Part shown: piece after piece, positions 8,849 through 18,534 of the stretch | How the letters are laid out: each line of letters starts with the position of its first letter | How positions within the stretch are numbered: the first letter of the stretch is position 1 | Assembly: GCA_023398165.1 (NCBI GenBank) | Contig: JAEWSQ010000015.1 | Span: 62,001-126,000 of the forward strand | DNA: 64,000 nt | Source of the DNA: Spirochaetota bacterium | Lineage (GTDB): Bacteria; Spirochaetota; Spirochaetia; Treponematales; Treponemataceae | Direction: 5' to 3' | Program-made: the position numbers and the translations under genes | The notes under the pieces: model-generated | The model's database searches: none | Seen by the model: only the letters and a program-made list of their open reading frames with translations | Told to the model about the DNA's origin: nothing

Positions 8849-10141
8849 CCCAGAATACTGAAAGGTTTCCGGGATTATTTACCAGATGCGGAAATACAAA
8901 GATCCCTTTTAGTTGAAAAACTCACACAGGTTTTCCGTTCCTACGGATTTGTTCCCATAGATACTCCGGTTTTGGAGTATTCGGAAATTCTTTTACGCAA
9001 AAGCGACGGCGAAACTGAGAAACAGGTTTTCCGCTTTGAAGATAACGGCAATCGCGATGTCTCCATGCGTTTTGATCTGACCGTTCCCTTCGCCCGGTTT
9101 GTGGCGGAACATAAAGAGGAGCTCTATTTCCCGTTCAAGCGCTATCATATTGCAAAAGTGTGGCGGGGTGAAAAACCCCAGGCCGGCCGTTACCGCGAGT
9201 TTATGCAGTGTGATTTCGATATGGTAGGTTCAGATACAGCATCCTCTGATTTTGAGATTCTCTCTCTCATGAAAAGTGCTCTCAGCTCCCTCGGTGTAAC
9301 TGATATTACCATACGGATGAGCCACCGCGGCATGTTTAACGCTTTCCTGGTAAAGCTCGGCATTAAAGATAAGAGCGAGGAAGTTCTGCGCACCGTGGAC
9401 AAGCTTTCCAAGATAGGTAAAGAAGAAGTTTTTTCTCTTTTGACTGATAGTACCAAAGATTCAGAGAAGGCTTCCTCCATTCTGCGCTTTATTGAAGGTT
9501 CTACTTCATTTGAACAAACGCTGTCTCTCATGGAAGAACTTTCAGGTGCTCATGAAATGGCTGAGCGGCTCCGTACAATAAGATCTATGATGTGCGCCGC
9601 AGGCATAGAAAAAACATTTGTACTGGATCCTTCAATCACCAGAGGTCTTGATTATTATACAGGCATTGTATACGAAACATTTTTAAATGAACTGCCATCC
9701 ATCGGTTCTGTATGCTCAGGCGGAAGGTATGATAATCTTGCAGGGCTTTACATGAAAGAAACGGTCAGCGGTGTCGGTTCATCTATCGGTCTTGACCGCC
9801 TCATTGCGGGTCTTGAACAGCTGGGCAAAGTTCAGACAAGGGGAAGTTTTCTGGATGTTGAAATTTTCTGTCTCGATGAATCCCTTTGTGTTGAGTATCA
9901 GGCGCTTGCAGAATTTTTAAGAATAAAGGGCATCGCATCCGAGGTATTTCCGGAAGCAAAAAAAATGAACCAGCAGTATATGGTTGCAGAGAAAAAAGCC
10001 GTGCCGTTCGGTATTCTTATGAAAAAAGAGGATGCAGAGAAAAAAGTTCTTACCCTGAAGAATTTAGCAACACGGGAAAGCTATGAAGGAATTTCTGCAG
10101 ACAAAGCCGCAGTAATTATTACCGCAGCAAGGAATTTCTAA
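8831..10141 (+). CDS. hisS: Histidyl-tRNA synthetase
   Basis: A class II synthetase of 436 aa that charges tRNA-His. Motifs in order: IQPRILKGFRDYLP at the N-terminus, motif 1 region ending in VPIDTPVLEY, motif 2 (FMQCDFDMVG), the HisRS-specific GLDYYTGIVYE, motif 3 (GVGSSIGLDRLI), and an anticodon-binding domain after residue ~340. No Shine-Dalgarno precedes the ATG; a TATTAT box ends 6 nt before it, so the mRNA is probably leaderless. Confidence 0.96.
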   Translation: MDTLIQPRILKGFRDYLPDAEIQRSLLVEKLTQVFRSYGFVPIDTPVLEYSEILLRKSDGETEKQVFRFEDNGNRDVSMRFDLTVPFARFVAEHKEELYFPFKRYHIAKVWRGEKPQAGRYREFMQCDFDMVGSDTASSDFEILSLMKSALSSLGVTDITIRMSHRGMFNAFLVKLGIKDKSEEVLRTVDKLSKIGKEEVFSLLTDSTKDSEKASSILRFIEGSTSFEQTLSLMEELSGAHEMAERLRTIRSMMCAAGIEKTFVLDPSITRGLDYYTGIVYETFLNELPSIGSVCSGGRYDNLAGLYMKETVSGVGSSIGLDRLIAGLEQLGKVQTRGSFLDVEIFCLDESLCVEYQALAEFLRIKGIASEVFPEAKKMNQQYMVAEKKAVPFGILMKKEDAEKKVLTLKNLATRESYEGISADKAAVIITAARNF

Positions 10142-10191
10142 TATATAGTCATACAGGATGCAGGCGGATAAAAGGGGACGGGGCAGTGTTC

Positions 10192-10557
10192 TTACTTCAT
10201 CATTTTTTGAGAAGCATTTTCCGCCTGTATTTTATTGGAATACACGCAGACAGAATCTGATTTAAGCCACCCTTTTTCAAATTCGTACCATATTTCATTT
10301 GACTGTTCCACAACGACAATCTTTTTTCCCTGAATTTCATGCACATCGGCTTTTCTTCCGTGAGATTGTACCGGCGATGTTTTTGACGGTTCGCTGTAAA
10401 AAGCCGCATAGGGATCTGAAATTACAGCCCATTCATTACCCGTTGCAATTTCATTAAAAACAGCAAGATCTGCGGAATTTTCTTTTTTAGACTGCGAACA
10501 GGAAACACTCAGCAGCAACAGGAGCAGTAAAAGTAGAAAAATAGTATTTTTTTTCAT
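10192..10557 (-). CDS. Small lipoprotein, SH3-like
   Basis: A 121-aa protein with a Leu-rich signal peptide and the lipobox LSVSC at residues 16-20, so it is probably lipidated. The rest (WAVISDPYAAFYSEPS, KIVVVEQSNEIWYEFEKGWLKSD) resembles a short bacterial SH3-type fold. Its ATG overlaps the Nudix gene's stop by 4 nt, indicating coupling. Function unknown. Confidence 0.75.
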   Translation of the reverse strand: MKKNTIFLLLLLLLLLSVSCSQSKKENSADLAVFNEIATGNEWAVISDPYAAFYSEPSKTSPVQSHGRKADVHEIQGKKIVVVEQSNEIWYEFEKGWLKSDSVCVYSNKIQAENASQKMMK

Positions 10558-10967
10558 AATTGTTTAATATTTTTTTTTATCTGTTCTACAAGTAAAAGAT
10601 CCGAGTCTACAAAATCGAGAGAGGAAATTTCATCAAGACTGACCCATTTAACATCTGTGTGCTCGCTTAAAACCCAGTGAATATCGTCGCTCTTTAAGTA
10701 AACACGGTAGGCAAAAAGGCCGACAGGTTCCTTATTATGAACAAATTCAGCCTGTGCAATTTGTTCGCCGACTTCTATATCTGTTTCAAATTCCTCCTGG
10801 AATTCTCTAACCAGAGCTTCCCTGCAGGTTTCGCCCTTTTCAACCTTACCGCCTGGGAATTCCCATTTTCCCCCCATTGTACCCTGAGGTATTCTTTTCC
10901 CGATAAAAACAAGCGAGTCATACATAAGAATACCGGCGACCGACTGTTTTTTTGCTTCTTCCATCAT
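10554..10967 (-). CDS. Nudix hydrolase (MutT-like)
   Basis: A 137-aa protein with a complete Nudix box at about residues 40-62 (GGKVEKGE, then REALVREFQEEF), which binds the metal and cleaves nucleoside diphosphate-X bonds. FPGGKVEKGE and the C-terminal WVSLDEISSLDF are typical of the MutT/8-oxo-dGTPase branch. Probably a cytoplasmic nucleotide-pool cleaning enzyme, though the substrate is not certain. It abuts the upstream membrane-protein gene and overlaps the downstream lipoprotein gene. Confidence 0.88.
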   Translation of the reverse strand: MMEEAKKQSVAGILMYDSLVFIGKRIPQGTMGGKWEFPGGKVEKGETCREALVREFQEEFETDIEVGEQIAQAEFVHNKEPVGLFAYRVYLKSDDIHWVLSEHTDVKWVSLDEISSLDFVDSDLLLVEQIKKNIKQL

Positions 10968-11375
10968 CTACAGAAAAAGAACTTTGGGAAGAAGAAAGTG
11001 GACAACAGCTGCAATAATACATGCATACCCTATATAGGTGCGCCCCTTAGTAAAAAAAGACTGCAGCATGGGAGGAAGCTGAAAATCAACCGATGTTTTT
11101 TCTTTATAATAGTCAAGTAAAAGCGTCACACCGCCTGTAAGCCCTGCAAGAACCGGTATCAAGTCTCCTGCCACAGGAACGTCTCCGGGCAGAACGCTTA
11201 ACAGTTTCATAATTGCGGTAAAACCTGTTAAAATACCGGTAATCAGCTTAAAATTTCCGCTTTCAAAAAGCTCTCTTGTCTTATCCGGTTCGCTGTTTTC
11301 ACCTTTTTTTATGTATACAAGAGAAATACCTGTAAGAATGTTCAGAATTACAGAAAGAAAATAAAACTGAAGCAT
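10968..11375 (-). CDS. Small membrane protein, unknown family
   Basis: A 135-aa protein with an N-terminal hydrophobic segment (residues 1-21), two further ones around 45-62 and 66-85, and a last one at 113-135. A Gly/Pro/Ala-rich middle (VLPGDVPVAGDLIPVLAGLTGG) separates them. I do not recognise the family. It lies directly against the Nudix gene, in the five-gene minus-strand run between the hisS end and the secA divergence. GGAGGATG-type sequence precedes the ATG. Confidence 0.65.
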   Translation of the reverse strand: MLQFYFLSVILNILTGISLVYIKKGENSEPDKTRELFESGNFKLITGILTGFTAIMKLLSVLPGDVPVAGDLIPVLAGLTGGVTLLLDYYKEKTSVDFQLPPMLQSFFTKGRTYIGYACIIAAVVHFLLPKVLFL

Positions 11376-11396
11376 GCATCCTCCTTATTTTAAACA

Positions 11397-11924
11397 TTAT
11401 TTTTGTTCAACAGTGCACGTAACTGTCCCTGTTTCACCGGAAACAGTAATAGTACAGGACACAGAAAGTATATCATAATCTTCAATTGTTGTCCGTATAA
11501 AACCGTCTATTTTAGTAAACGGCTTGGAAAAATCCTGAGTTAAAATCTCTGTACCGTCCTTATCTTTGAAAGAAAAGAGAAAATGAATGTTTTCGCCTTC
11601 TTTCTCCTCCGGTCCATCTGTTTTAATGCTTATATATACCTTTTCTTCAAACGAAAATGCCGACAATGAAAACTGCATTCCGGAGAGGGAGGTCTCATTA
11701 TCATGTGCGCCGAAAAACAATAATCCTGCACATAGTACAAGCGTCAAGCCGAGAACTCCAAGCATAAATCTCGAACTTTTTGTATGAACGAGCGCTTTAA
11801 AAAAGCCCCTGGGCGGTGCAGGCAGTGTACCATTGTATGACTGCTTTACAATACCCGGTGCATGTGCAATTCTTTCCTCGCGGCTGTAGTGAAATATAAG
11901 TTCTTCTTTATCGTTTTGTTCCAT
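11397..11924 (-). CDS. Single-pass membrane protein, unknown function
   Basis: A 175-aa protein: about 60 N-terminal cytoplasmic residues, one membrane segment (about 62-82, LGVLGLTLVLCAGLLFFG) and a beta-rich outer domain. I use the ATG at 11924, 10 nt after the upstream gene's stop and preceded by AAGG. A longer reading from 12005 would overlap that gene and has a low-complexity Ser/Cys start. Family not recognised. Confidence 0.65.
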   Translation of the reverse strand: MEQNDKEELIFHYSREERIAHAPGIVKQSYNGTLPAPPRGFFKALVHTKSSRFMLGVLGLTLVLCAGLLFFGAHDNETSLSGMQFSLSAFSFEEKVYISIKTDGPEEKEGENIHFLFSFKDKDGTEILTQDFSKPFTKIDGFIRTTIEDYDILSVSCTITVSGETGTVTCTVEQK

Positions 11925-11934
11925 GACGGATGCC

Positions 11935-13176
11935 TTAGTGCAGCAATGACTCGATGAGCTCGTCGGTTCTCCACCAGACGACCCTTGCTTTTTCTTTTTC
12001 AGCAATCAGGGCCGAGATTATGCCCTCCCGTGAAAGGCAGAACGTATGGTAGAGTATAACGCTTTGATCAATATTAAAATGCCTTTTTAGTATTTTCTGC
12101 CCATTCGGCTGAACCATTTGAACCATGAATCCGTTTTGATCCGGAATCATAAAGAAAAACCAGCCTGACTCAGTTATTCCAAGAAAATTATAAGGAATAG
12201 AATAGGTCATCTTGGAATATCCTTCGCTGACAACATCCTCATACGGAGGAATGATTAACGGCGCGCCGTAAGTACCTGTTTCTATATCCAGAGGGTAGAG
12301 CATGGTCGCATAGAATTCTACCCCTGCCAGTACATTGGATTCGGAATCAATAAAGTTTTTGTTGTAATCGATTTTCAGGTACAGTTTCCGTCCTTCGTAG
12401 TCAGGAATAATTTCATCGAGAGAAGAAAAATACGTTTCTGTTTTTGAAGGAACCGGGAGTGTTTCGGATTGAATAGGAATGGTGTATTTTAAATATCCTT
12501 CACTGGTAAACCAGTATATTATGAATCCCGTATTGCTTTGGCATACTACGATAAGTTCATTATCGGCATTGGTGAAAATGTTTTTAATATATGGAAAAGG
12601 TGTTCCCCCGGGACCCTGCTGTCCCAGATAGTCAATAAAGTTTCCTGCATTTGAAAAGCGGAGCACCACGTTATTGAGCAGGAGCTTGTTTTCCACATCC
12701 ATTTCCTGCCGCTCAACGGGAAGAATATCAACAGCATAGACCGTTTTATTATAATCGACTGCAATTTTGCCGAGTTTATTAAAGGAATATGCGAGCGACT
12801 GCTGAGTTGAAAGATGATTAATGCTGTCTGTTTCCGGTGAATTAGTATCAAGCTTATGTATAAAAGAGGGAACAGGATTCATGTCGGGATTGTAAATAAT
12901 ACCCAAAAGATCCCCGTAAGAATTCATCTGAATAAGTTTATTTGCTTCTCCGTTGGAAATGAAAAAGAATCCGTCTTTCATCTGCAGGTATGTTGAGATC
13001 TGGCCGGGATTGCTCAGAGAAAAAAGATCAATTTCATTTTCAAAACTGCCGTAGGGGAGGGAAAAAAGCTCTTCATGCTCAATATTTGAAATAATTTGGG
13101 ATTTACGGCATGAAACAAAGAAGCTGAGACTCAGCAGTATGCAGATATGAATACACGCTTTTTTAAAGTAATTCAT
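11935..13176 (-). CDS. Lipoprotein with repeat-like beta structure
   Basis: A 413-aa protein with a signal peptide ending in the lipobox SFFVSC (Cys about residue 23). The body has repeating beta stretches (LQMKDGFFFISNGEANKLIQMN, split by turns) suggesting a beta-propeller or NHL-like fold. Similar lipoproteins occur near secA in other spirochaetes as far as I recall, but function is unknown. No Shine-Dalgarno; TTGACA-18-TATCCT ends 7 nt before the ATG, so translation is probably leaderless. Confidence 0.7.
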   Translation of the reverse strand: MNYFKKACIHICILLSLSFFVSCRKSQIISNIEHEELFSLPYGSFENEIDLFSLSNPGQISTYLQMKDGFFFISNGEANKLIQMNSYGDLLGIIYNPDMNPVPSFIHKLDTNSPETDSINHLSTQQSLAYSFNKLGKIAVDYNKTVYAVDILPVERQEMDVENKLLLNNVVLRFSNAGNFIDYLGQQGPGGTPFPYIKNIFTNADNELIVVCQSNTGFIIYWFTSEGYLKYTIPIQSETLPVPSKTETYFSSLDEIIPDYEGRKLYLKIDYNKNFIDSESNVLAGVEFYATMLYPLDIETGTYGAPLIIPPYEDVVSEGYSKMTYSIPYNFLGITESGWFFFMIPDQNGFMVQMVQPNGQKILKRHFNIDQSVILYHTFCLSREGIISALIAEKEKARVVWWRTDELIESLLH

Positions 13177-13183
13177 ACCGGCT

Positions 13184-13266
13184 AGGATACCGGTACTTGC
13201 CTCGAGTTGTCAATATAGAGGTAATTTGAAAAAGTTCTTGCATTTTATAGGTTTTATAAGTACATT
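13184..13266. promoter_or_regulatory. Divergent promoters of the lipoprotein run and secA
   Basis: Minus strand: TTGACA (13213-13208), 18-nt spacer, TATCCT (13189-13184), 7 nt to the ATG at 13176. Plus strand: TTGCAT (13238-13243), 17-nt spacer, TACATT (13261-13266), 6 nt to the secA ATG. Neither start codon has a ribosome-binding site. Hexamers were read by eye. Confidence 0.5.
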
Positions 13267-13272
13267 AATTGA

Positions 13273-16014
13273 ATGCTAGACTCAGTATTAAAGTTCATTT
13301 TCGGTTCAAAACACGAGCGCGATGTTAAGGCTCTTACACCAATAGTCGCAAAAATTAATGATGAGGAATCATGGGCAAAGTCTCTTACAAAGGAAGAATT
13401 TGCAAAAGCCACAGAACAGTTCAAAAAAGAGCTTTCCTCGGGTTCCTCACTGGATTCCATTCTTCCCAAAGCCTATGCTCTCGCACGCGAGGCAGCACTG
13501 CGGGTGCTTGGAGAAAGAGCATACGATGTACAGCTCATGGGTTCTCTTGTCCTCAACATGGGAAAGATAGTTGAAATGAAGACCGGTGAAGGTAAAACAC
13601 TTATGTGTGTTGCCTCAGCGTATCTCAACAGCCTGACAGGAAAAGGTGTTCACGTTGTTACCGTAAACGATTACCTTGCAGAACGCGATGCTGACTGGAT
13701 GAGGCCTGTTTATTCGTATCTTGGAGTGAGCGTCGGAACAATTGTTTCAAACATGGATAACGAGGCAAGAAAAAAGGCATATAACTGCGACATAACCTAC
13801 GGAACAAACAACGAGTTCGGATTCGATTATCTGCGCGACAATATGCAGATTTCCATAGACCAGAAGGTTCAGCGCGGCTTTGCTTTTTGTATTGTGGACG
13901 AAATTGACTCCATCCTTATTGATGAAGCCCGGACTCCTCTTATTATATCAGGTCAGGGTGAAGACGACACTGCAAAATACTTTGAAGTGGATAAATATGT
14001 TTCACAGCTTACAGAAGTTCTAAAAGATCCTGATAGCGGGGATTATCCTGATGAAGCACAGGGGCAGACCGTTACCGGCGATTATAAAATTGATGAAAAG
14101 AGCCGCCGCATCTCTTTCACCGATGAAGGAATGATGCACATAGAAGCAATACTGCAGTCGCATAATTTAATATCGGGCAGTCTTTTTGACGAGGCTAATT
14201 TCGAATACATACATTACTTTACACAGGCAGTACGTGCTCATGTTCTGTATAAAAACGATGTCGATTACGTTGTTAAAGATAAGGCAGTACAGATTGTTGA
14301 TGAATTTACCGGCCGTATTCTTGAAGGACGCCGTTATGGAGACGGACTGCATCAGGCGATCGAGGCAAAAGAGCATATTCGGATAGCACAGAGAAACAGA
14401 ACTCTTGCAACAATTACCTTCCAGAATTTTTTCCGCATGTATGAAAAACTTTCAGGTATGACGGGAACGGCAGATACAGAGGCAATAGAGTTTAATAAAA
14501 TATATAACCTTGATGTTGTTGTCATTCCAACCAATAAACCGGTTGCCCGTAAAGATGAAAATGATGAAGTATATTTAAATGAAGCTGATAAATGGGAAGC
14601 TATCTGTAAAGAAATACAGGAATGCCACGGTAAGGGGCAGCCGATTCTTGTCGGTACTGTTTCTATAGAAAAATCGGAGCATCTTTCGTCGCTCCTGACG
14701 AAAAAGGGCATCAGGCATGAGGTATTAAATGCAAAAAACCATGCCCGTGAAGCGCTTATCATAGCAGAAGCCGGTGCCAGGGGCTCGGTGACTATTGCGA
14801 CAAATATGGCAGGACGCGGTACCGACATTAAACTCGGCGGAAACCCGGAATTCCGGGCACGCAAGAGAGCCGGTACGGAAGCGGCGGCGGAACAGTTTGA
14901 AAAAGCACTTGCCGTTGAAAAAGAGGCATGGAAAAAGGACTATGAAGAGGTCAAAAACGCAGGCGGGCTGTATGTTATAGGTACGGAACGTCATGAGAGC
15001 CGCCGTATAGATAATCAGCTGCGCGGACGTTCAGGAAGACAGGGAGATCCGGGAAGAAGTAAATTTTATATATCTATGGATGATGATCTTATGAGGCTCT
15101 TCGGCGGCGACAGAATGAAATCTATTATGTCCCGCATCGGTATGACAGACGGGGAGCCGATTTATCATCCGTGGCTTAATAAGGGTATTGAAAAGGCTCA
15201 AACCAAGGTAGAGGAACGCAACTTTGAAATCCGCAAACACCTTTTGGACTATGATGATGTATTGAACGAACAGCGAAATTTTATCTACAGCCAGAGGGAT
15301 GCTATATTAACTGATGAAAACCTTTGTGACCGCATCATGACAACTGCAAAAGATACTGTTGCAGAGCTCCTTGATGAGTATAAGATGTCTTCAAAGAAAT
15401 CTGAGGATACTGCATTTTCCACTTTACAGGAAAGCTTAAAGCGTAACTTTGCCCTTCAGCTTTCAGGCACTGAGGACAGAAAGGATTTATTTACAGCAGT
15501 AATGAATCTGCTTGAAGCCGATCTTACTAATAAACAGGCGTTAGCAGGAAAAGAAAACCTGAATATGTTCATTAGGTATCAGTATGTTCAGGCGATCGAC
15601 CGTAAATGGCTTGATCATCTGGAGCAGCTTGAGGGACTGAGAGAGGCTGTATATTTACGGTCCTACGGTTCAAAAAATCCGCTCACAGAGTACAAGATTG
15701 ACGGTTTCAACATTTTCTACGACATGCTCGATGCCATCCGTATAGAAATAGCGTCCCGTGTATTCAGAGTTAAAATACAAAATAACGCAGACCCTGTTCA
15801 CAGACAGGGCCGGCCGGTTCAGATGAACGCTCAGCACAATGCCATGGCTTCTTTTAATGGTTCTGCATCCCGCAGTGCGGCAGCAGCTTCTCCGATGGCT
15901 TCAAAACGTCAGGGTGACAATGTGACAGTTGTCCGCAGTGCTCCGAAAGTCGGAAGAAACGATCCGTGTCCGTGCGGAAGCGGAAAAAAATACAAGCAGT
16001 GCTGCGGAAGATAG
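13273..16014 (+). CDS. secA: Protein translocase ATPase SecA
   Basis: A 913-aa motor of the Sec pathway. Landmarks: Walker [11 protein letters not shown] near residue 103, [27 protein letters not shown], Walker [56 protein letters not shown] in pieces, and the C-terminal zinc/SecB-binding tail [13 protein letters not shown]. Length is normal. The start lacks a Shine-Dalgarno and sits 6 nt after a TACATT box, so a leaderless mRNA is likely. Confidence 0.97.
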   Translation: MLDSVLKFIFGSKHERDVKALTPIVAKINDEESWAKSLTKEEFAKATEQFKKELSSGSSLDSILPKAYALAREAALRVLGERAYDVQLMGSLVLNMGKIVEMKTGEGKTLMCVASAYLNSLTGKGVHVVTVNDYLAERDADWMRPVYSYLGVSVGTIVSNMDNEARKKAYNCDITYGTNNEFGFDYLRDNMQISIDQKVQRGFAFCIVDEIDSILIDEARTPLIISGQGEDDTAKYFEVDKYVSQLTEVLKDPDSGDYPDEAQGQTVTGDYKIDEKSRRISFTDEGMMHIEAILQSHNLISGSLFDEANFEYIHYFTQAVRAHVLYKNDVDYVVKDKAVQIVDEFTGRILEGRRYGDGLHQAIEAKEHIRIAQRNRTLATITFQNFFRMYEKLSGMTGTADTEAIEFNKIYNLDVVVIPTNKPVARKDENDEVYLNEADKWEAICKEIQECHGKGQPILVGTVSIEKSEHLSSLLTKKGIRHEVLNAKNHAREALIIAEAGARGSVTIATNMAGRGTDIKLGGNPEFRARKRAGTEAAAEQFEKALAVEKEAWKKDYEEVKNAGGLYVIGTERHESRRIDNQLRGRSGRQGDPGRSKFYISMDDDLMRLFGGDRMKSIMSRIGMTDGEPIYHPWLNKGIEKAQTKVEERNFEIRKHLLDYDDVLNEQRNFIYSQRDAILTDENLCDRIMTTAKDTVAELLDEYKMSSKKSEDTAFSTLQESLKRNFALQLSGTEDRKDLFTAVMNLLEADLTNKQALAGKENLNMFIRYQYVQAIDRKWLDHLEQLEGLREAVYLRSYGSKNPLTEYKIDGFNIFYDMLDAIRIEIASRVFRVKIQNNADPVHRQGRPVQMNAQHNAMASFNGSASRSAAAASPMASKRQGDNVTVVRSAPKVGRNDPCPCGSGKKYKQCCGR

Positions 16015-16021
16015 TTCCTCT

Positions 16022-18118
16022 TTATACAAACAAGGCTGCAATGAGGTGCACCGCAGAAGAAGCAAGCCATGCAGTGATAGTTTGAAATAAGGCGGCTCCA
16101 ATTGCGTGTCTTGTGCCGATTTCGCGCCGTGTAACCGAGAGGGCTGCAAAACAGGGCATATACAGCAGAATGAACACAAGGAATGCAAGAGCTGAAGGAA
16201 CAGTGAGAACGGCGCTGAGCGCAAGGTCAAGATTCCCTTCCCCCGCGAAGAGAACTGCAAGAGTGCTTACAACGGCTTCTTTTGCAGTAAGGCCTGTAAT
16301 GAGCGCCGTTGAGAGTCTCCAGTCGCTGAATCCAAGCGGTTTAAAAACGGGAGCTATTGCCGAGCCGAACATCGATAAAATACTCTTAGAAGCATCCGTC
16401 ACAAGATTTAACCGCGTATCGAAGTTTGTGAAAAACCAGATAATTATTGTCGCAAAGAAAATTACCGTGAATGCTTTTTGAAGAAAGTCCCGTGCCTTTT
16501 CCCATATGTGCAGACCCATACTTTTTAAAGAAGGTATGCGGTAGGCAGGAAGCTCCATCACAAAGGGAACAGGTTTACCCTTAAAAACAGTGGATTTCAG
16601 AACAAGAGCGCTTGCAATTGCCGTAATCATTCCCCCCAGATATAAACTTATCATCACCAGCGGGGCATGTGATGGAAAAAAAACCTGTGTAAATTGGGCA
16701 TACACCGGGAGTTTTGCACTGCACGACATAAAGGGTGTTATGAATATGGTTAGAAGTTTGTCTCTCCTGCTCGAGAGCGTTCTTGTTGCCATAATTGCGG
16801 GAACTGTACAGCCGAAGCCGATGAGCATAGGTACTATAGATTTTCCTGATAAACCCATTTTCCTCAAAAGGGAATCCATGACAAACGCGACCCGGGCCAT
16901 GTAGCCTGAATCCTCTAAAAGAGAGAGAAAGAAAAAAAGAACAAGAATTGTGGGCATGAAGGAAAGAACACTTCCTACGCCTGCAAAGGCGCCGTCAATA
17001 ATCAAGGAATGAAAGGCAGGTGAAAGACCGTATGAGCTGAGTGCAGAATCGACGGCAGAAGTAATAAACGCAATAAAGTTTTCGAATATGCCGCTTAGAG
17101 TGCTTCCGATTATGCCGAAGGTCAGCCAGAAAATAAGGGACATTATTCCTATAAAAACCGGAATTGCAAAAAAACGGTGGGTTAATACAGCATCTATTTT
17201 AACAGACCTGATCTGTTCCCTTGTATCCCCGTGCCGTATAACAGAATCGGAACAAATCTGTGTAATGAAATCATACCTCATATCTGCAAGGGCTGCTTCT
17301 CTATCGGTTTCAAGCTCCTCTTCCATTTCACTTACAATATGGCCGATTATTTCTTTCTGCCCCTGGTTTATTCCGAGCGATTCCTCCATAAGGGTATCGC
17401 CTTCAACCAGTTTTGCCGCGGCGAAGCGCAAGGGTATTCCTGAAGATGAGGACTGCTGTTCTATCAAATGGACGACCGCATGAATAGCCTTATGCACAGG
17501 ACCCGTACAGAAATCAATTTTCTGAGGCGTATGTTTCGACAAAGCCTCGGTAATAGTTCTTTGTGCAAGTTCTGAAACACCTTCAGCTTTGTTTGCTACA
17601 ATCGGAACAATATCAAGGTGAAGATCTTTCCCAAGCCTGTCAATGTTTATTGAGTTTCCCGCTTTACGGATCTCATCCATCATGTTTAAAGCCATAACCA
17701 TGGGAATCTGCATTTCCATAAGCTGGAGCGAAAGATAGAGATTCCTTTCAATATTGGTAGCATCGAGAATATTTATGACTGCGTCCGGCTTTTCATTAAT
17801 AAGGAAATCCCTTGTCACCCGTTCTTCCGGAGTGTAGGGCGATAATGAATAGATTCCTGGAAGATCTACAAGTTCCACCTCAAGACCGCGGGGAATTTCG
17901 GAGAGCTTCCCGTTATGAATTTCTTCTCCGGTTACCGCATTGCCCTCCCGTGCCCGGGTTTGGAATCCGTGAACATAAAGGCTCTTTATAAATCCAGATT
18001 TTTTTTCAACCGTAACTCCGGGAAAATTGCCTACATGCTGACGGCTCCCGGTAAGCTGATTGAAAAGGGTTGTTTTCCCTGCATTCTGGTTCCCGATCAG
18101 GGCTATGGTTATTTTCAT
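16022..18118 (-). CDS. feoB: Ferrous iron transporter FeoB
   Basis: A 698-aa inner-membrane Fe(II) permease. The N-terminal G domain has G1 GNQNAGKTT, G3 DLPGIYSLSPY and G4 NMMD; a helical spacer follows, then two Gate modules and a core (SFMPTILVLFFFLSLLEDSGYMAR in parts; GFGCTVPAIMATRT; FMSCSAKLPVYA). The start at 18118 overlaps the feoA stop (ATGA); an upstream reading from 18208 would lie within feoA. It is coupled to feoA. Confidence 0.95.
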   Translation of the reverse strand: MKITIALIGNQNAGKTTLFNQLTGSRQHVGNFPGVTVEKKSGFIKSLYVHGFQTRAREGNAVTGEEIHNGKLSEIPRGLEVELVDLPGIYSLSPYTPEERVTRDFLINEKPDAVINILDATNIERNLYLSLQLMEMQIPMVMALNMMDEIRKAGNSINIDRLGKDLHLDIVPIVANKAEGVSELAQRTITEALSKHTPQKIDFCTGPVHKAIHAVVHLIEQQSSSSGIPLRFAAAKLVEGDTLMEESLGINQGQKEIIGHIVSEMEEELETDREAALADMRYDFITQICSDSVIRHGDTREQIRSVKIDAVLTHRFFAIPVFIGIMSLIFWLTFGIIGSTLSGIFENFIAFITSAVDSALSSYGLSPAFHSLIIDGAFAGVGSVLSFMPTILVLFFFLSLLEDSGYMARVAFVMDSLLRKMGLSGKSIVPMLIGFGCTVPAIMATRTLSSRRDKLLTIFITPFMSCSAKLPVYAQFTQVFFPSHAPLVMISLYLGGMITAIASALVLKSTVFKGKPVPFVMELPAYRIPSLKSMGLHIWEKARDFLQKAFTVIFFATIIIWFFTNFDTRLNLVTDASKSILSMFGSAIAPVFKPLGFSDWRLSTALITGLTAKEAVVSTLAVLFAGEGNLDLALSAVLTVPSALAFLVFILLYMPCFAALSVTRREIGTRHAIGAALFQTITAWLASSAVHLIAALFV

Positions 18119-18447
18119 TGAGCTCTTCCTCTTCTTCTGTGTTCGCTGTGGCTGCCGGCATGCATACCGGCGGTATGTGAATGACAATGCGCGCATGAAC
18201 CTGTACAAAACATGGTTTGCGTATCTTCTTCCCGTATCGTTATGTTTTCAGCTTCGGATATACGCAGTGTTAATTCATACCCGCGAAGGCAAAGTTCAAT
18301 AGGATCGCCCATGGGGGCGGTTTTCCGGATATATACAGGCGTCTTAGGTGTTAAACCCATATCAAGAAGGTGACGGCGCAGCGCTCCCTCTCCTTCGACC
18401 TTTTCAATGATCCCCTGCATGCCGGGTTTCATCTCTGATAATTTCAT
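18115..18447 (-). CDS. feoA: FeoA with metal-binding-like tail
   Basis: A 110-aa protein. The first ~78 residues form the FeoA SH3-like domain (GIIEKVEGEGALRRHLLDMGL, in two halves; APMGDPIELCLRGYELTLRISEA). The last ~30 residues are rich in Cys and His (TGSCAHCHSHTAGMHAGSHSEH), unusual for FeoA and suggestive of iron handling or sensing. The ATG at 18447 has GAGG 5 nt upstream; a GTG two codons earlier is less likely. First gene of feoAB. Confidence 0.88.
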   Translation of the reverse strand: MKLSEMKPGMQGIIEKVEGEGALRRHLLDMGLTPKTPVYIRKTAPMGDPIELCLRGYELTLRISEAENITIREEDTQTMFCTGSCAHCHSHTAGMHAGSHSEHRRRGRAQ

Positions 18448-18464
18448 ATGCACCTCATAAAGTT

Positions 18465-18518
18465 AGTATTATATAACTTTTATAGAGTTATAATACTGGT
18501 TTTTGAACACTGAGTCAA
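18465..18518 (-). promoter_or_regulatory. feoAB promoter with overlapping dyad
   Basis: Minus strand: TTGACT (18518-18513), 17-nt spacer, TATTAT (18495-18490), predicted +1 near 18483, leader ending in GAGG before feoA. An AT-rich imperfect dyad (AGTATTATATAACT at 18465, AGTTATAATACT at 18486-18497) covers the -10 and +1, a fitting place for a metal-responsive repressor operator. It does not closely match a Fur or DtxR box that I can recall, and it also lies upstream of the luxR-type gene. Confidence 0.5.
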
Positions 18519-18534
18519 TAGAAATGAGGATGTG

